DNA of 64,000 nt from an uncultured Bacteroides sp. (lineage in GTDB: Bacteria; Bacteroidota; Bacteroidia; Bacteroidales; Bacteroidaceae): NCBI GenBank assembly GCA_949285075.1, contig CASDXF010000007.1:1-64000 (forward strand). Reading direction: 5' to 3'. Of this stretch, positions 52,364-62,296 are shown piece by piece. Each line of letters opens with the position of its first letter. Positions within the stretch are counted from its first letter, which is position 1. A program made the position numbers and the translations under genes. Below the pieces are notes generated by a model that ran no database searches, was not told the DNA's origin, and saw nothing but the letters and a program-made list of their open reading frames with translations.

Positions 52364-52451
52364 GCCCTATCTCTCGTGAGCCGCTGCCCTACCTCTCGCG
52401 AGCCGTCGCCCTATCTATCGCGAGCGGTAGCCCTGTTTCTCCTGACGAGAC
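52364..52451 (+). repeat. 22-base-period array, TCGCGA class
   Basis: Units 52364-52385, 52386-52407, 52408-52429 and a decayed unit from 52430. All start GCCCT and carry TCGTGAGCCG, TCGCGAGCCG or TCGCGAGCGG at positions 11-20. It is 106 bases downstream of the TGTACA array in the same 679-base gap (51968-52646), which otherwise holds only the operon promoter at 52064 and the leader of the MutS-like gene. Confidence 0.85.
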
Positions 52452-52646
52452 AGACAGGTGTTCCCGCTCCGTCGTAATCCGCTATTCTGATGGCATCGCC
52501 ACTTCCGTGACAACGGGCTCTAAGGCAACCACGGATTGCCTTCTACGGTGAAGACTGGAAAGGAAAATAACGTGACTTGAAAGTGACATGCGGAATATCT
52601 CACGGAAATGACTTATCTTTACCGCCATTTAAACATCAACGACAAT

Positions 52647-54464
52647 ATGGAAACTTTAGAAAAGGTTATAGCGAACTACCGGAACATCATCGCCGAAACG
52701 GAGGAAGAACTAAAAAAGGCTCGCCGGACCATACGGAACATCAGCGCGCTGCGGCTGGCGCTGTTCGTCGGGGCGGTGACGGCCGCCATCTGCTTCCGCA
52801 ACGACGGATGGGCGTACCTGACCGCCTTCGCGCTCGTCCCCTTCCTGCTCTTCCTCTGGCTGGTAAAACGGCACAACCGCTGGTTCTACCGGAAAGACTT
52901 CCTGAAGCAGAAAATAGAAATCAACCGGCAGGAGCTGCGGGCCATCGACTACGACTTCTCCGCCTTCGACGGGGGAAAGGAGTACGTAGACCCGGCCCAC
53001 CTCTATACGTTCGACCTCGACGTATTCGGCGAGCGCTCGCTCTTCCAGTGCATCAACCGAAGCTCCACGCCCGTGGGGAAAAAGCGGCTGGCCGAATGGC
53101 TGAACCGCCATCTGGAAGACAAGGAAAGCATCGAACGGCGGCAGGAGGCGACACGCGAACTGGCCCCTGACGTGCGGTTCCGGCAGACGTTCCGCATACT
53201 GGGGATGCTCTATAAGGGCAAGAGCGCCGACCTTTCCGAAATAGCCGAGTGGGCCTCCGCTCCGAGCCAGTTCCGCAAGCGCGCTCTCCTGCGGGCGTTG
53301 CCCACGGTGGCGGGATGCGCCAACCTGCTCTGCATCTGCGGGGCCGTGGCGGGACTGATTCCCGGCAACGTGGCGGGAGGCGTGTTCGTCTGTTTCGTCA
53401 TTTTCAGCTTCATTTTCTCGAAAGGCATCACGAAGATGCAGTCCACCTACGGAGAAAAGCTGCGGATACTCTTCACCTACGCCCGGCAGATTCTCCTGAC
53501 GGAAGAGAAGGAAATGCGCTCGCCCGCCCTGCAAGCGATAAAGGCGAGGCTGGGAGAGGGCAAGGAGGGAAGTGCGTCGAAGGCGGTGCTCCACCTGTCG
53601 CGGCTGATGAACGCCCTCGACCAACGGAACAACGTGCTGATGAGCACCCTGCTGAACGGGCTGACGCTCTGGGAGCTGCGCCAAGTGATGCGAATAGAGC
53701 GATGGAAAGAGGAGCACGCCGCCAACCTGTCCGAATGGCTGGAGGCGCTCGGAGAGATGGACGCGTACTGTTCGCTGGCCACCTTCGCCTACAATCATCC
53801 GGACTACGCCTACCCCACCGTCAGCTCCGGAGCGTTCCGTCTGGAAGCCGAGGCGATGGGCCATCCGCTGATGAACCGCGACAAATGCGTGAGAAACGGC
53901 ATAGCCATCGGAAAAAGCCCCTCCTTCATCATCATTACGGGAGCTAACATGGCGGGGAAGAGCACCTATCTGCGCACCGTGGGGATAAACTACCTCTTGG
54001 CCTGCGTAGGCGCGCCGGTATGGGCCGAAAGCATGACCGTCACCCCCGTCCGCCTGATTACCAGCCTGCGCACCAGCGACTCGCTGAGCGACAACGAGTC
54101 CTACTTCTTCGCCGAGCTGAAACGGCTGAAGCTGATTATCGACAAGCTGCGGGAGGGCGAGCGGCTGTTCATCATACTGGACGAGATACTGAAGGGCACA
54201 AACTCCGTAGACAAGCAGAAAGGCTCTCTGGCCCTCGTCAAGCAGTTCGTCGGCATGGGCACGAACGGCATTATCGCCACTCACGACTTGGTGCTGAGCA
54301 CGCTGTCGGACGCCTTCCCCGACGAGATTCGCAACTTCCGCTTTGAGGCCGACATCACGAACAATGAGCTAACCTTCTCGTACCGGATGAAGAGTGGCGT
54401 GGCGCAAAACATGAACGCCTGCTTCCTGATGAAAAAGATGGGCATAACGGGAGTGGAGGAGTAA
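52647..54464 (+). CDS. Membrane-anchored MutS-like ATPase
   Basis: 605 residues from METLEKVIANYRN (52647); an ATG at 52608 adds 13 residues before the leader's TATCTTTA box (52615-52622). The N-terminus is coiled-coil, then two hydrophobic segments (LRLALFVGAVTAAICF, AYLTAFALVPFLLFLWLV), a MutS-like core/clamp region, and two further hydrophobic segments near 240-270 (IPGNVAGGVFVCFVIFSFIF). The ATPase is complete: Walker A GANMAGKSTYLR, RTSDSLSDNESYFFAELKRL, Walker B LFIILDEILKGTNS, and ATHDLVLS. The mismatch-binding domain of true MutS is absent, so a classic repair role is unlikely; the function of this group is unknown. Confidence 0.88.
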   Translation: METLEKVIANYRNIIAETEEELKKARRTIRNISALRLALFVGAVTAAICFRNDGWAYLTAFALVPFLLFLWLVKRHNRWFYRKDFLKQKIEINRQELRAIDYDFSAFDGGKEYVDPAHLYTFDLDVFGERSLFQCINRSSTPVGKKRLAEWLNRHLEDKESIERRQEATRELAPDVRFRQTFRILGMLYKGKSADLSEIAEWASAPSQFRKRALLRALPTVAGCANLLCICGAVAGLIPGNVAGGVFVCFVIFSFIFSKGITKMQSTYGEKLRILFTYARQILLTEEKEMRSPALQAIKARLGEGKEGSASKAVLHLSRLMNALDQRNNVLMSTLLNGLTLWELRQVMRIERWKEEHAANLSEWLEALGEMDAYCSLATFAYNHPDYAYPTVSSGAFRLEAEAMGHPLMNRDKCVRNGIAIGKSPSFIIITGANMAGKSTYLRTVGINYLLACVGAPVWAESMTVTPVRLITSLRTSDSLSDNESYFFAELKRLKLIIDKLREGERLFIILDEILKGTNSVDKQKGSLALVKQFVGMGTNGIIATHDLVLSTLSDAFPDEIRNFRFEADITNNELTFSYRMKSGVAQNMNACFLMKKMGITGVEE

Positions 54465-54561
54465 TCTCCTCCCTCCCACTCCTTCCGGACAGGAGAAAAG
54501 GAGACGGCCACCATCGACAGCCCCCTCCGCTCCCCGGGAAAAAGGAAAGGGACAGAAACAA

Positions 54562-54587
54562 AAAAGCCTCCCGCATGGGAGGCTTTT
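54562..54587. terminator. Bidirectional rho-independent terminator
   Basis: AAAAGCCTCCC (54562-54572) pairs with GGGAGGCTTTT (54577-54587) around GCAT. A-run and T-run flank the stem on both sides. It serves the MutS-like gene (plus) and the ribosomal operon after rplQ (minus). Confidence 0.9.
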
Positions 54588-54606
54588 CTTCTTATCTAGG
54601 ATAAAA

Positions 54607-55110
54607 TTATTCAGCAGCTTCAGCCTTCGGCTCTTCAACCGCCGCGGGCGCTTCTGTCGCCGGAGTCTCAGCGGCGGGAGCGGCAGCCCCACTCTTCTTG
54701 GAACGACGAGTACGTGCCGGCTTCTTAGCGACTTTCTCCTTCAACATATTTTCATTGTAGTCAACCAACTCAATGAAACACATCGAAGCGTTATCACCCA
54801 AACGATGACCAGTCTTGATAATGCGGGTATATCCGCCCGGACGGTCAGCGATTTTAGCCGAGATTTCCTTGAACAACTCCGTAACCACATACTTATCTTG
54901 CAAGTCCTTGAACACCAAACGGCGCGAGTGAGTCGTATCGGTCTTAGACTTCGTCAGCAAAGGTTCAACATACTTTCTCAAAGCCTTTGCCTTCTCTACG
55001 GTCGTAGTAATTCTCTTATGCTTAATCAAAGAGCAAGCCATATTGGCCAACATCGCCTTCCTGTGAGAAGCGGTACGACCTAAATGATTGAATTTCTTAT
55101 TATGTCTCAT
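54607..55110 (-). CDS. rplQ: 50S ribosomal protein L17
   Basis: 167 residues. The core [40 protein letters not shown] and [20 protein letters not shown] is standard L17, which lines the large-subunit tunnel exit. A tail of about 45 residues rich in Ala, Pro, Glu and Lys ([20 protein letters not shown]) extends beyond the E. coli length of 127, as in other Bacteroidetes. It is the last gene of the spc-alpha operon, three bases after rpoA, followed by a terminator. Confidence 0.97.
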   Translation of the reverse strand: MRHNKKFNHLGRTASHRKAMLANMACSLIKHKRITTTVEKAKALRKYVEPLLTKSKTDTTHSRRLVFKDLQDKYVVTELFKEISAKIADRPGGYTRIIKTGHRLGDNASMCFIELVDYNENMLKEKVAKKPARTRRSKKSGAAAPAAETPATEAPAAVEEPKAEAAE

Positions 55111-55113
55111 CTT

Positions 55114-56106
55114 TTATTCTTTATCTAATTTATATTTAGAAATATCGGTCCCGAACGACAGATTCAGGTTCTCCAACAGGTCGTCAAGCTCAGTAAGCGA
55201 TTTCTTTCCAAAGTTCCTGAACTTCAACAAATCCGTCTTATTAAACTGAACCAAGTCACCAAGAGTCTCTACGTCAGCCGCCTTCAGACAGTTAAGAGCG
55301 CGTACTGACAAGTCCATATCGACAAGCTTCGTCTTAAGCAACTGGCGCATGTGCAATACTTCCTCGTCAAACTCCTCGTTAGCGTCCGTATCATTATTCT
55401 CAAGCGTAATTTTCTCGTCTGAAAATAACATGAAATGATATATCAATATCTTCGCGGCTTCCTTCAAGGCTTCTTTAGGATGAATGGAACCGTCCGTCGT
55501 AATCTCAAGCACCAACTTCTCGTAGTCAGTCTTCTGCTCCACGCGATAGTTCTCTACGGCATACTTGACGTTACGAATCGGAGTATAAATAGAATCGATT
55601 GGAATTACGTTAACGTCCGTGCAGTATTCGCGGTTCTCGTCCGCCGGAACATAACCACGGCCCTTGTTAATCGTAATGTCAATCTGCATAGTCGATTTGG
55701 AATCTAAATGACAAATAACTAATTCAGGATTTAACACTTCAAATCCAGTCAAATACTTACTTATGTCACCTGCTTTAAATTCACTAGAATTCTCAACAGT
55801 GATGCTTACCTTCTCGCTCTCGAATTCTTCAACTATTTGCTTGAATCTTACTTGCTTCAAATTCAAGATAATGTTGGTAACATCCTCTTTTACTCCCGGT
55901 ACACTGGAAAATTCATGCTCCACTCCCTCTATTCTGATGGTAGTGATAGCAAAACCCTCTAATGACGAAAGAAGGATACGGCGCAAGGCATTACCCACAG
56001 TAATACCAAACCCCGGCTCCAACGGACGAAATTCGAACTTGCCGAATTTAGAGTCCGCCTCCAACATCAATACTTTATCAGGTTTTTGAAATGCTAATAT
56101 CGCCAT
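55114..56106 (-). CDS. rpoA: DNA-directed RNA polymerase subunit alpha
   Basis: 330 residues. The N-terminal assembly domain (1-~235) has [20 protein letters not shown] and [15 protein letters not shown]. The C-terminal DNA- and activator-contacting domain (~255-320) has [20 protein letters not shown] and [17 protein letters not shown]. Its place between rpsD and rplQ is the usual one, with gaps of 11 and 3 bases. Confidence 0.98.
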   Translation of the reverse strand: MAILAFQKPDKVLMLEADSKFGKFEFRPLEPGFGITVGNALRRILLSSLEGFAITTIRIEGVEHEFSSVPGVKEDVTNIILNLKQVRFKQIVEEFESEKVSITVENSSEFKAGDISKYLTGFEVLNPELVICHLDSKSTMQIDITINKGRGYVPADENREYCTDVNVIPIDSIYTPIRNVKYAVENYRVEQKTDYEKLVLEITTDGSIHPKEALKEAAKILIYHFMLFSDEKITLENNDTDANEEFDEEVLHMRQLLKTKLVDMDLSVRALNCLKAADVETLGDLVQFNKTDLLKFRNFGKKSLTELDDLLENLNLSFGTDISKYKLDKE

Positions 56107-56117
56107 GAAATTAATTA

Positions 56118-56723
56118 TTATTTAGAATACAATTCAACGATCAAATGCTCTTTAATGTTCTCAGGAATATCCGCCCTCTCTGGAATGTGCAGCAACTTGC
56201 CCACCTTTGAGGTCTCATCCCACTCCAACCACGGGTATTTACTGTGATTAAAGCCTGCAAGAGAATTGGATATAACTTCCAATGATTTAGATCTCTCACG
56301 AACACCAACCAATTGCCCCGGCTTAACAGCATACGAAGGAATATTCACCACTTGACCGTCTACTGTAATATGCCTATGACTAACCAGCTGACGAGCAGCG
56401 GCGCGCGTAGGAGCAATGCCTAAACGGAACACCACGTTATCAAGACGACCTTCTAGCAACTGAAGCAATACCTCACCGGTAATTCCCTTAGCTTTAGCGG
56501 CCTTCTCAAATAAGTTACGGAATTGCTTTTCTAAAATCCCATAAGTATATTTCGCCTTTTGCTTTTCACGAAGCTGAACTCCATATTCTGAGGTCTTTCT
56601 TTTTCTTGAATTACCATGCTGACCGGGAGGGTAGTTTTTCTTAGACAAAACTTTATCAGCTCCAAAAATTCCCTCACCAAACTTACGGGCTATCCTTGAT
56701 TTTGGTCCAGTATATCTAGCCAT
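56118..56723 (-). CDS. rpsD: 30S ribosomal protein S4
   Basis: 201 residues, start [17 protein letters not shown]. The S4 RNA-binding domain is clear: [40 protein letters not shown]. The N-terminal part has [19 protein letters not shown] and lacks the zinc-binding cysteines found in some S4 proteins. It nucleates small-subunit assembly. The 122-base gap to rpsK upstream is the widest in the operon here and could hold an internal promoter or leader; none is certain. Confidence 0.98.
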   Translation of the reverse strand: MARYTGPKSRIARKFGEGIFGADKVLSKKNYPPGQHGNSRKRKTSEYGVQLREKQKAKYTYGILEKQFRNLFEKAAKAKGITGEVLLQLLEGRLDNVVFRLGIAPTRAAARQLVSHRHITVDGQVVNIPSYAVKPGQLVGVRERSKSLEVISNSLAGFNHSKYPWLEWDETSKVGKLLHIPERADIPENIKEHLIVELYSK

Positions 56724-56845
56724 TTTCTTTCTTAAATATTTAATTGTTTATTCATGAACTTAATTTGTTGCAGCCGCGAATTACAGAGAAGAATTTAATG
56801 CAATTCCAAAAACAAAATCAAGATCATTAAATTATAAAAGGTAAT

Positions 56846-57235
56846 TTAAACTCTACGTCTTTTAGGAGGACGACAACCGTTATGCGGAAGTGGAGTTACA
56901 TCAATAATCTCCGTCACTTCAATACCCGCTCCATGAACTGTCCTAATAGCCGACTCACGTCCGTTACCCGGGCCTTTCACATAAGCTTTTACCTTTCTCA
57001 AGCCAAGATCGTACGCCACTTTCGCACAATCTTGCGCAGCCATCTGAGCTGCATAAGGAGTGTTCTTCTTTGAACCTCTAAATCCCATCTTTCCCGCAGA
57101 AGACCAAGAGATTACCTGTCCTTCACTGTTTGCAAGAGAAACAATAATATTGTTGAAAGAAGAATGAACATGTAATTGTCCATTAGCATCTACTTTCACA
57201 TTTCTCTTCTTCGCTGCGACTGTTTTTTTTGCCAT
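56846..57235 (-). CDS. rpsK: 30S ribosomal protein S11
   Basis: 129 residues, complete: [60 protein letters not shown], and the basic end [15 protein letters not shown]. It sits on the small-subunit platform and contacts mRNA. It follows rpsM by 11 bases. Confidence 0.98.
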   Translation of the reverse strand: MAKKTVAAKKRNVKVDANGQLHVHSSFNNIIVSLANSEGQVISWSSAGKMGFRGSKKNTPYAAQMAAQDCAKVAYDLGLRKVKAYVKGPGNGRESAIRTVHGAGIEVTEIIDVTPLPHNGCRPPKRRRV

Positions 57236-57246
57236 ATCAACAATTA

Positions 57247-57627
57247 TTATTTAGTAGCTTTTTTCTTATTAGCAACGGTTTTCTTCTTACCTTTACGAGT
57301 ACGCGCGTTGTTCTTCGTGCTCTGGCCTCTCACCGGCAAACCAATGCGGTGACGTATGCCACGATAACAACCAATATCCATTAATCGCTTAATGTTCAAT
57401 TGTATTTCAGAACGAAGATCGCCTTCAACCTTGTATTCCGCACTGATAATCTCACGAATCTTAGCTGCCTGATCATCAGTCCAGTCTTTTACCTTGATAT
57501 CCTTATCCACACCAGCCTTATCCAAAATCTTAGCTGAACTACTACGACCTATTCCAAATATATAGGTCAACGCAATTTCACCCCTCTTATTCTGAGGTAA
57601 ATCTACACCAACTATTCTTATAGCCAT
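57247..57627 (-). CDS. rpsM: 30S ribosomal protein S13
   Basis: 126 residues. [20 protein letters not shown] and the helix-two-turn-helix [20 protein letters not shown] are followed by [20 protein letters not shown] and [19 protein letters not shown], the usual basic tail that reaches the ribosomal A and P sites. It is preceded by rpmJ with a 32-base gap. Confidence 0.98.
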   Translation of the reverse strand: MAIRIVGVDLPQNKRGEIALTYIFGIGRSSSAKILDKAGVDKDIKVKDWTDDQAAKIREIISAEYKVEGDLRSEIQLNIKRLMDIGCYRGIRHRIGLPVRGQSTKNNARTRKGKKKTVANKKKATK

Positions 57628-57659
57628 ATACTAATTTATTTTTTTGCAAAAATAACAAA

Positions 57660-57776
57660 TTATCCTTGACGTTGTTTATACTTAGGATTTTTCTTATTAA
57701 TAACATACAACCGGCCATTACGTCTAACGATCTTACATTCTGGCGTGCGTTTTTTTAACGAAGCTCTTACTTTCAT
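57660..57776 (-). CDS. rpmJ: 50S ribosomal protein L36
   Basis: 38 residues, translated directly from the sequence: [20 protein letters not shown], then [18 protein letters not shown]. Only one cysteine (Cys14) is present, so it is the form without the zinc ribbon C-C-C-H set. It is the standard small gene between infA and rpsM, ten bases after infA. Confidence 0.96.
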   Translation of the reverse strand: MKVRASLKKRTPECKIVRRNGRLYVINKKNPKYKQRQG

Positions 57777-57786
57777 ATCTTATTTT

Positions 57787-58005
57787 TTATTTATATCTAA
57801 ATACAATTCTTCCTTTTGATAAATCATAAGGAGACATTTCAACCCTTACCTTATCGCCAGGTAATATCTTAATATAATGCATCCGCATTTTACCTGAGAT
57901 ATGTGCAGTAATCTCATGTCCATTCTCTAATTCAACGCGAAACATTGCATTCGACAATGCTTCAACAATAACTCCATCTTGCTCTATTGCAGATTGCTTT
58001 GCCAT
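57787..58005 (-). CDS. infA: Translation initiation factor IF-1
   Basis: 72 residues with the S1/OB fold: [72 protein letters not shown]. It blocks the A site during initiation. It starts one base after the map stop codon, so the two are translated together. Confidence 0.98.
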   Translation of the reverse strand: MAKQSAIEQDGVIVEALSNAMFRVELENGHEITAHISGKMRMHYIKILPGDKVRVEMSPYDLSKGRIVFRYK

Positions 58006-58006
58006 A

Positions 58007-58804
58007 TTATATTGCTTTATCTCCTAAAACATCTTCTATAAATTTGAATGACGACAAGATTTCAGCCTTATCGACTCCAACAGCTACCGTATGTTCAAAA
58101 TGAGCGGCACATTTCCTATCTCTAGTACGAACCGTCCATCCATCCCTCTCCATAACAATTTGTCTATTCCCTAGCGTTATCATTGGCTCAATCGCTATGC
58201 ACAAGCCTCTCTTCATCAAAGTACCGCATCCTCTTCTGCCATAATTAGGAACTTGCGGATCCTCATGCATTTCCTTTCCTATTCCGTGTCCTACAAACTC
58301 ACGCACTACGCCATAAGAATGCGCTTCGCAATGCTGCTGAATAGCGTATCCAATATCTCCTATCCTTTTGCCATGCACCGCATTCTCAATGCCTATATAC
58401 AAGGCTTCTTTCGTAACTTTCAACAAAGAACGAATTTCCTCATCCACCTCGCCAACACAAAAAGTATAAGCAGAGTCACCACAAAAGCCATTCATATAAG
58501 TTCCGCAGTCGACGGAAACAATATCTCCGTCTTTCAGAACAACTTCCCCCGGAATTCCATGAACGACCTGTTCATTTACAGAAGTACATATTGAGGCCGG
58601 GAACGGTTCTCCATATTGGTTGGGAAACCCTTTGAAGGTCGGGATGGCTCCATTATCTCTAATAAATTCCTCCGCTACCTTATCCAACTGACGAGTAGTA
58701 ACTCCCGGCTTTACCAATTTAGCGACTTCCGCAAGGGTTCTACCGACTAATAAATTACTCTGCCGAAGCAGCTCAATCTCATCTTCTGTTTTAAGAAATA
58801 CCAT
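58007..58804 (-). CDS. map: Methionine aminopeptidase, type I
   Basis: 265 residues. It removes the initiator Met from new proteins. The five metal ligands are visible: Asp in [15 protein letters not shown] (two Asp), His in [11 protein letters not shown], Glu in [11 protein letters not shown] and Glu in [12 protein letters not shown]. There is no N-terminal zinc-finger extension, so it is type Ia. Its place between secY and infA is typical for Bacteroidetes. Confidence 0.97.
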   Translation of the reverse strand: MVFLKTEDEIELLRQSNLLVGRTLAEVAKLVKPGVTTRQLDKVAEEFIRDNGAIPTFKGFPNQYGEPFPASICTSVNEQVVHGIPGEVVLKDGDIVSVDCGTYMNGFCGDSAYTFCVGEVDEEIRSLLKVTKEALYIGIENAVHGKRIGDIGYAIQQHCEAHSYGVVREFVGHGIGKEMHEDPQVPNYGRRGCGTLMKRGLCIAIEPMITLGNRQIVMERDGWTVRTRDRKCAAHFEHTVAVGVDKAEILSSFKFIEDVLGDKAI

Positions 58805-58814
58805 CTTCAGAATA

Positions 58815-60155
58815 TTAATAAGCCGTTACACCGGCACGCCCTTTAATGCGTCCGGAACTCAACAAGCCGTCATAATGTCTCATCAACAAATGGCTCTCTA
58901 CCTGCTGCAACGTATCAAGCACAACACCTACAAGAATCAACAAAGAAGTACCTCCAAAGAATTGAGCAAATCCTGCCTGTACACCAAACATACCGGCAAA
59001 AGCAGGCAAAATCGCAATCAAAGCTAAGAAAAATGACCCCGGAAGAGTGATACGAGACATAATCTCGTCAATATAATCCGCCGTTTGTTTACCCGGCTTA
59101 ATCCCCGGAATGAACCCATTATTCCGCTTCATATCTTCAGCCATCTGAGTTGGGTTAATTGTAATTGCAGTATAAAAATACGTAAACAATATAATCATAA
59201 CCGCAAAAATCAAATTATACCAGAAACTTGTATGGTCCATCAACGTATGCCAGAAACTACCCGCATTTTCACTATCTGAATAGCCGACAAAAGCAATCGG
59301 AATAAACATTATTGCCTGCGCAAAAATAATAGGCATCACACCCGCAGCATTCACCTTCAAAGGTATATACTGCCGAGCACCGCCATATTGCTTATTCCCT
59401 ACAATCCTTTTCGCATATTGTACAGGAATCTTTCGCACTCCTTGTACAAGGAGTATCGCAGCGGCAATCACTAACAGTAAAAATACAATCTCAATCATAA
59501 ACATAATCAATCCACCGCTTTTCTCTGACACTCTTGAAGAAAATTCCAAAATTAACGAATCAGGAAAACGTGCGATAATACCGATTAGAATAATGAAAGA
59601 AATTCCATTTCCAATACCTTTATCGGTAATTCTCTCTCCTAACCACAAAATAAACATACTGCCCGCCGCAAGAATGATAGTAGCGGTAACCATAAACAAA
59701 GTCCAATCTAATGAAGCATTCAAGGAAGGACCTGCTTGTGCCTTAAGATTTAACAAATAAGAAGGAGCTTGAACCAATAAAATCGCTATCGTCAAATAAC
59801 GGGTATACTGATTCATTTTTCTTCTCCCACTTTCGCCTTCGCGCTGCATTTTTTGGAAATATGGAACAGCAATTCCCAACAATTGAATAACGATAGAGGC
59901 GGAGATATAAGGCATTATTCCTAATGCAAAAATAGAAGCATTAGAAAAGGCTCCTCCAGAAAACATATTCAACAAGGCCAATAACCCTTCGCTTGTTTGT
60001 TCGTGCAATTTTGCCAACATTGCCGGATTAATACCCGGTAATACGACATAAGACCCAAAACGGTAAATTGCCACAAACAATATGGTGATGAGGATCCGTT
60101 GTCGCAGATCCTCAATCTTCCATATATTTTTTAATGTTTCAATAGCTTTTCTCAT
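58815..60155 (-). CDS. secY: Protein translocase subunit SecY
   Basis: 446 residues with ten membrane spans (for example LLALLNMFSGGAFSNASIFA, IFAQAIMFIPIAFVGY, FFLALIAILPAFAGMFGVQA). RILITILFVAIYRFGSYVVL and NKQYGGARQYIPLKVNAAGV are conserved SecY stretches, the latter in the cytosolic loop that contacts SecA and the ribosome. It forms the inner-membrane protein channel. It follows rplO by four bases. Confidence 0.98.
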   Translation of the reverse strand: MRKAIETLKNIWKIEDLRQRILITILFVAIYRFGSYVVLPGINPAMLAKLHEQTSEGLLALLNMFSGGAFSNASIFALGIMPYISASIVIQLLGIAVPYFQKMQREGESGRRKMNQYTRYLTIAILLVQAPSYLLNLKAQAGPSLNASLDWTLFMVTATIILAAGSMFILWLGERITDKGIGNGISFIILIGIIARFPDSLILEFSSRVSEKSGGLIMFMIEIVFLLLVIAAAILLVQGVRKIPVQYAKRIVGNKQYGGARQYIPLKVNAAGVMPIIFAQAIMFIPIAFVGYSDSENAGSFWHTLMDHTSFWYNLIFAVMIILFTYFYTAITINPTQMAEDMKRNNGFIPGIKPGKQTADYIDEIMSRITLPGSFFLALIAILPAFAGMFGVQAGFAQFFGGTSLLILVGVVLDTLQQVESHLLMRHYDGLLSSGRIKGRAGVTAY

Positions 60156-60159
60156 TGAA

Positions 60160-60606
60160 TTAGAGTTTTACTACAGTTCCACCAACAGCCTCAATTGCGG
60201 CCGCCGCAGTACCAGAGAATGCATGAGCCTCCACTTCCAACTTGTTAGTCAAAGTACCTTTTCCCAACACTTTAACCAACTGATTTGAAGACACGAATCC
60301 CGCTTCGATAAAGTCCTTCACGCCAACTCTCGTGAGGCCCTTATCTTCTGACAATTTCTGAATCGCATCTAAGTTGATAGGCCTATACTCTATACGATTG
60401 ATATTCTTAAAACCAAATTTAGGCACACGACGTTGAAGCGGCATCTGACCTCCTTCAAAACCGATTTTCCTAGAATAACCAGATCTAGATTTCGCACCTT
60501 TATGCCCCCTCGTAGAGGTACCACCTAATCCGGAACCCGGACCACGACCGACTCTTTTCCTTTCCTTAGTAGCCCCCTTTGCTGGTTTCAAATTACTTAA
60601 GTTCAT
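60160..60606 (-). CDS. rplO: 50S ribosomal protein L15
   Basis: 148 residues from [20 protein letters not shown] (60606), the family start; the frame is open to an ATG at 60630 that adds eight unlikely residues. [20 protein letters not shown] and [20 protein letters not shown] are the L15 signatures. It is a 23S rRNA-binding protein of the central large subunit. It lies 30 bases after rpmD. Confidence 0.97.
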   Translation of the reverse strand: MNLSNLKPAKGATKERKRVGRGPGSGLGGTSTRGHKGAKSRSGYSRKIGFEGGQMPLQRRVPKFGFKNINRIEYRPINLDAIQKLSEDKGLTRVGVKDFIEAGFVSSNQLVKVLGKGTLTNKLEVEAHAFSGTAAAAIEAVGGTVVKL

Positions 60607-60636
60607 ATTGCAATTCGTTTTATTATACACAATAAA

Positions 60637-60813
60637 TTACTTTACGATGGTAACCAAATGCTTTACCTTATTAACCATCCCCAGAATTGAAGGAGTACAT
60701 TCGTGTTCAACCACACGGTTTAATTTACGAAGTCCAAGTGCATCCAAAGTTCTCTTCTGATCAATCGGAGCTCCAATTCTACTCTTTACTTGTTTTATCT
60801 TTATAGTTGACAT
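60637..60813 (-). CDS. rpmD: 50S ribosomal protein L30
   Basis: 58 residues, translated directly: MSTIKIKQVKSRIGAPIDQK, then RTLDALGLRKLNRVVEHECT and PSILGMVNKVKHLVTIVK. It matches the short bacterial L30 over its full length. It sits between rpsE (9 bases) and rplO in the conserved order. Confidence 0.97.
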   Translation of the reverse strand: MSTIKIKQVKSRIGAPIDQKRTLDALGLRKLNRVVEHECTPSILGMVNKVKHLVTIVK

Positions 60814-60822
60814 GTTACCTCC

Positions 60823-61341
60823 TTATCCTCTAAATACTTTCTCAATACTTATACCTCTATTTTGAGCGACCATCCTTGCATCCCGCATCTCACTCAAAGC
60901 TAAGATAGTAGCCTTCACAAGATTATGAGGATTAGAAGAGCCTTTGGATTTAGCCAACACGTCAGTCACACCAACACTTTCCAACACCGCACGCATAGCT
61001 CCACCTGCAACGACTCCTGTACCATGAGAAGCAGGTCTGATGAAAACCTTCGCTCCTCCAAACTTTGCAGATTGCTCATGAGGCACAGTTCCTTTCAAGA
61101 CAGGGACCTTAATCAGATTCTTCTTTGCCGCTTCAACGCCTTTAGCAATAGCCGCCGTCACTTCACCAGCTTTACCAAGTCCCCATCCAATAATGCCTTC
61201 TTCATTTCCTACAACCACAATCGCAGAAAAGCTAAAAGTTCTACCACCTTTGGTAACTTTAGTCACACGATTAATGGCTACCAGTCTGTCCTTCAGTTCA
61301 ACATCGTTAGTAATCTTAACTCTATTATTAATTCCTGCCAT
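60823..61341 (-). CDS. rpsE: 30S ribosomal protein S5
   Basis: 172 residues. The double-stranded RNA-binding domain ([40 protein letters not shown]) and the C-terminal fold ([39 protein letters not shown]) are complete. It is important for decoding accuracy at the mRNA entry channel. It starts five bases after rplR. Confidence 0.98.
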   Translation of the reverse strand: MAGINNRVKITNDVELKDRLVAINRVTKVTKGGRTFSFSAIVVVGNEEGIIGWGLGKAGEVTAAIAKGVEAAKKNLIKVPVLKGTVPHEQSAKFGGAKVFIRPASHGTGVVAGGAMRAVLESVGVTDVLAKSKGSSNPHNLVKATILALSEMRDARMVAQNRGISIEKVFRG

Positions 61342-61346
61342 AATGA

Positions 61347-61691
61347 TTAAAATTTAAGTCCACCGTTACGAGCGGCTTCCGCCACTTCTTTAACTCTCCC
61401 ATGATACAAGTAACCATTACGGTCGAAAACAACAGTAGTTATACCTGCCTCCTGAGCCTTTTTCGCAATCAACTCACCAACCTTAGCAGCTTGCTCTTTC
61501 TTCGTTACTTTCTCAGTCATACCCAAAGATGAAGCAGCAGCCAACGTCCTGCCAGAGAGGTCATCGATAAGTTGAACATAAATTTGCTTGTTACTTCTAA
61601 ACACACTCATACGCGGACGTTCAGGAGTACCTGATATTTTATTGCGTACTCTATATTTGATTCTAATTCGTCTTTCTAATTTTGTTATCAT
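61347..61691 (-). CDS. rplR: 50S ribosomal protein L18
   Basis: 114 residues: [68 protein letters not shown]. It binds 5S rRNA together with L5. It is 18 bases after rplF. Confidence 0.98.
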   Translation of the reverse strand: MITKLERRIRIKYRVRNKISGTPERPRMSVFRSNKQIYVQLIDDLSGRTLAAASSLGMTEKVTKKEQAAKVGELIAKKAQEAGITTVVFDRNGYLYHGRVKEVAEAARNGGLKF

Positions 61692-61709
61692 AACGTTCCA
61701 GATTTACAA

Positions 61710-62279
61710 TTATTTAGCGCCTGCTGATTTGCCAGACTTTCTGCGAATAACTTCGCCAACAAACTTAATACCCTTACCTTTGTAAGGCTCAGGCTTACGG
61801 AAAGAACGTATTTTAGCACACACTTGACCAAGTAATTGCTTGTCACAAGACTCTAACATAATCAAAGGATTCTTATTCCTCTCAGACTTGGTCTCCACCT
61901 TTATTTCAGGAGGCAATTGAATAAAAATACTATGCGTATAACCTAGCGCCAATTCGATAATATTACCTTGATTAGAAGCACGATAACCCACGCCAACTAA
62001 TTCAAGCTCTTTCTTATAGCCCTCGGATACTCCTACGACCATATTGTTAATCAACGCACGATATAATCCATGAAACGCATGTTTTTGTTTTGGATTATCT
62101 AACATGGCGTCCGCATTTTCAGTCAAAGTCACATGTCCATCTGCAATAGTGACATCTATCGCCGGATCAACATATTGGCTCATTTCACCTTTTGGCCCTT
62201 TTACAGTCACCGTATTATCTTTAATAGTAACTGTTACTCCCGCAGGGATACTAATGGGTAATTTTCCTATTCTTGACAT
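61710..62279 (-). CDS. rplF: 50S ribosomal protein L6
   Basis: 189 residues with two L6 domains: MSRIGKLPISIPAGVTVTIK, TVKGPKGEMSQYVDPAIDVT, GLYRALINNMVVGVSEGYKK, and the C-terminal RSFRKPEPYKGKGIKFVGEV plus IRRKSGKSAGAK. It sits near the factor-binding site. It is 17 bases after rpsH. Confidence 0.98.
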   Translation of the reverse strand: MSRIGKLPISIPAGVTVTIKDNTVTVKGPKGEMSQYVDPAIDVTIADGHVTLTENADAMLDNPKQKHAFHGLYRALINNMVVGVSEGYKKELELVGVGYRASNQGNIIELALGYTHSIFIQLPPEIKVETKSERNKNPLIMLESCDKQLLGQVCAKIRSFRKPEPYKGKGIKFVGEVIRRKSGKSAGAK

Positions 62280-62296
62280 CGCTTATTCTCCTCTTA

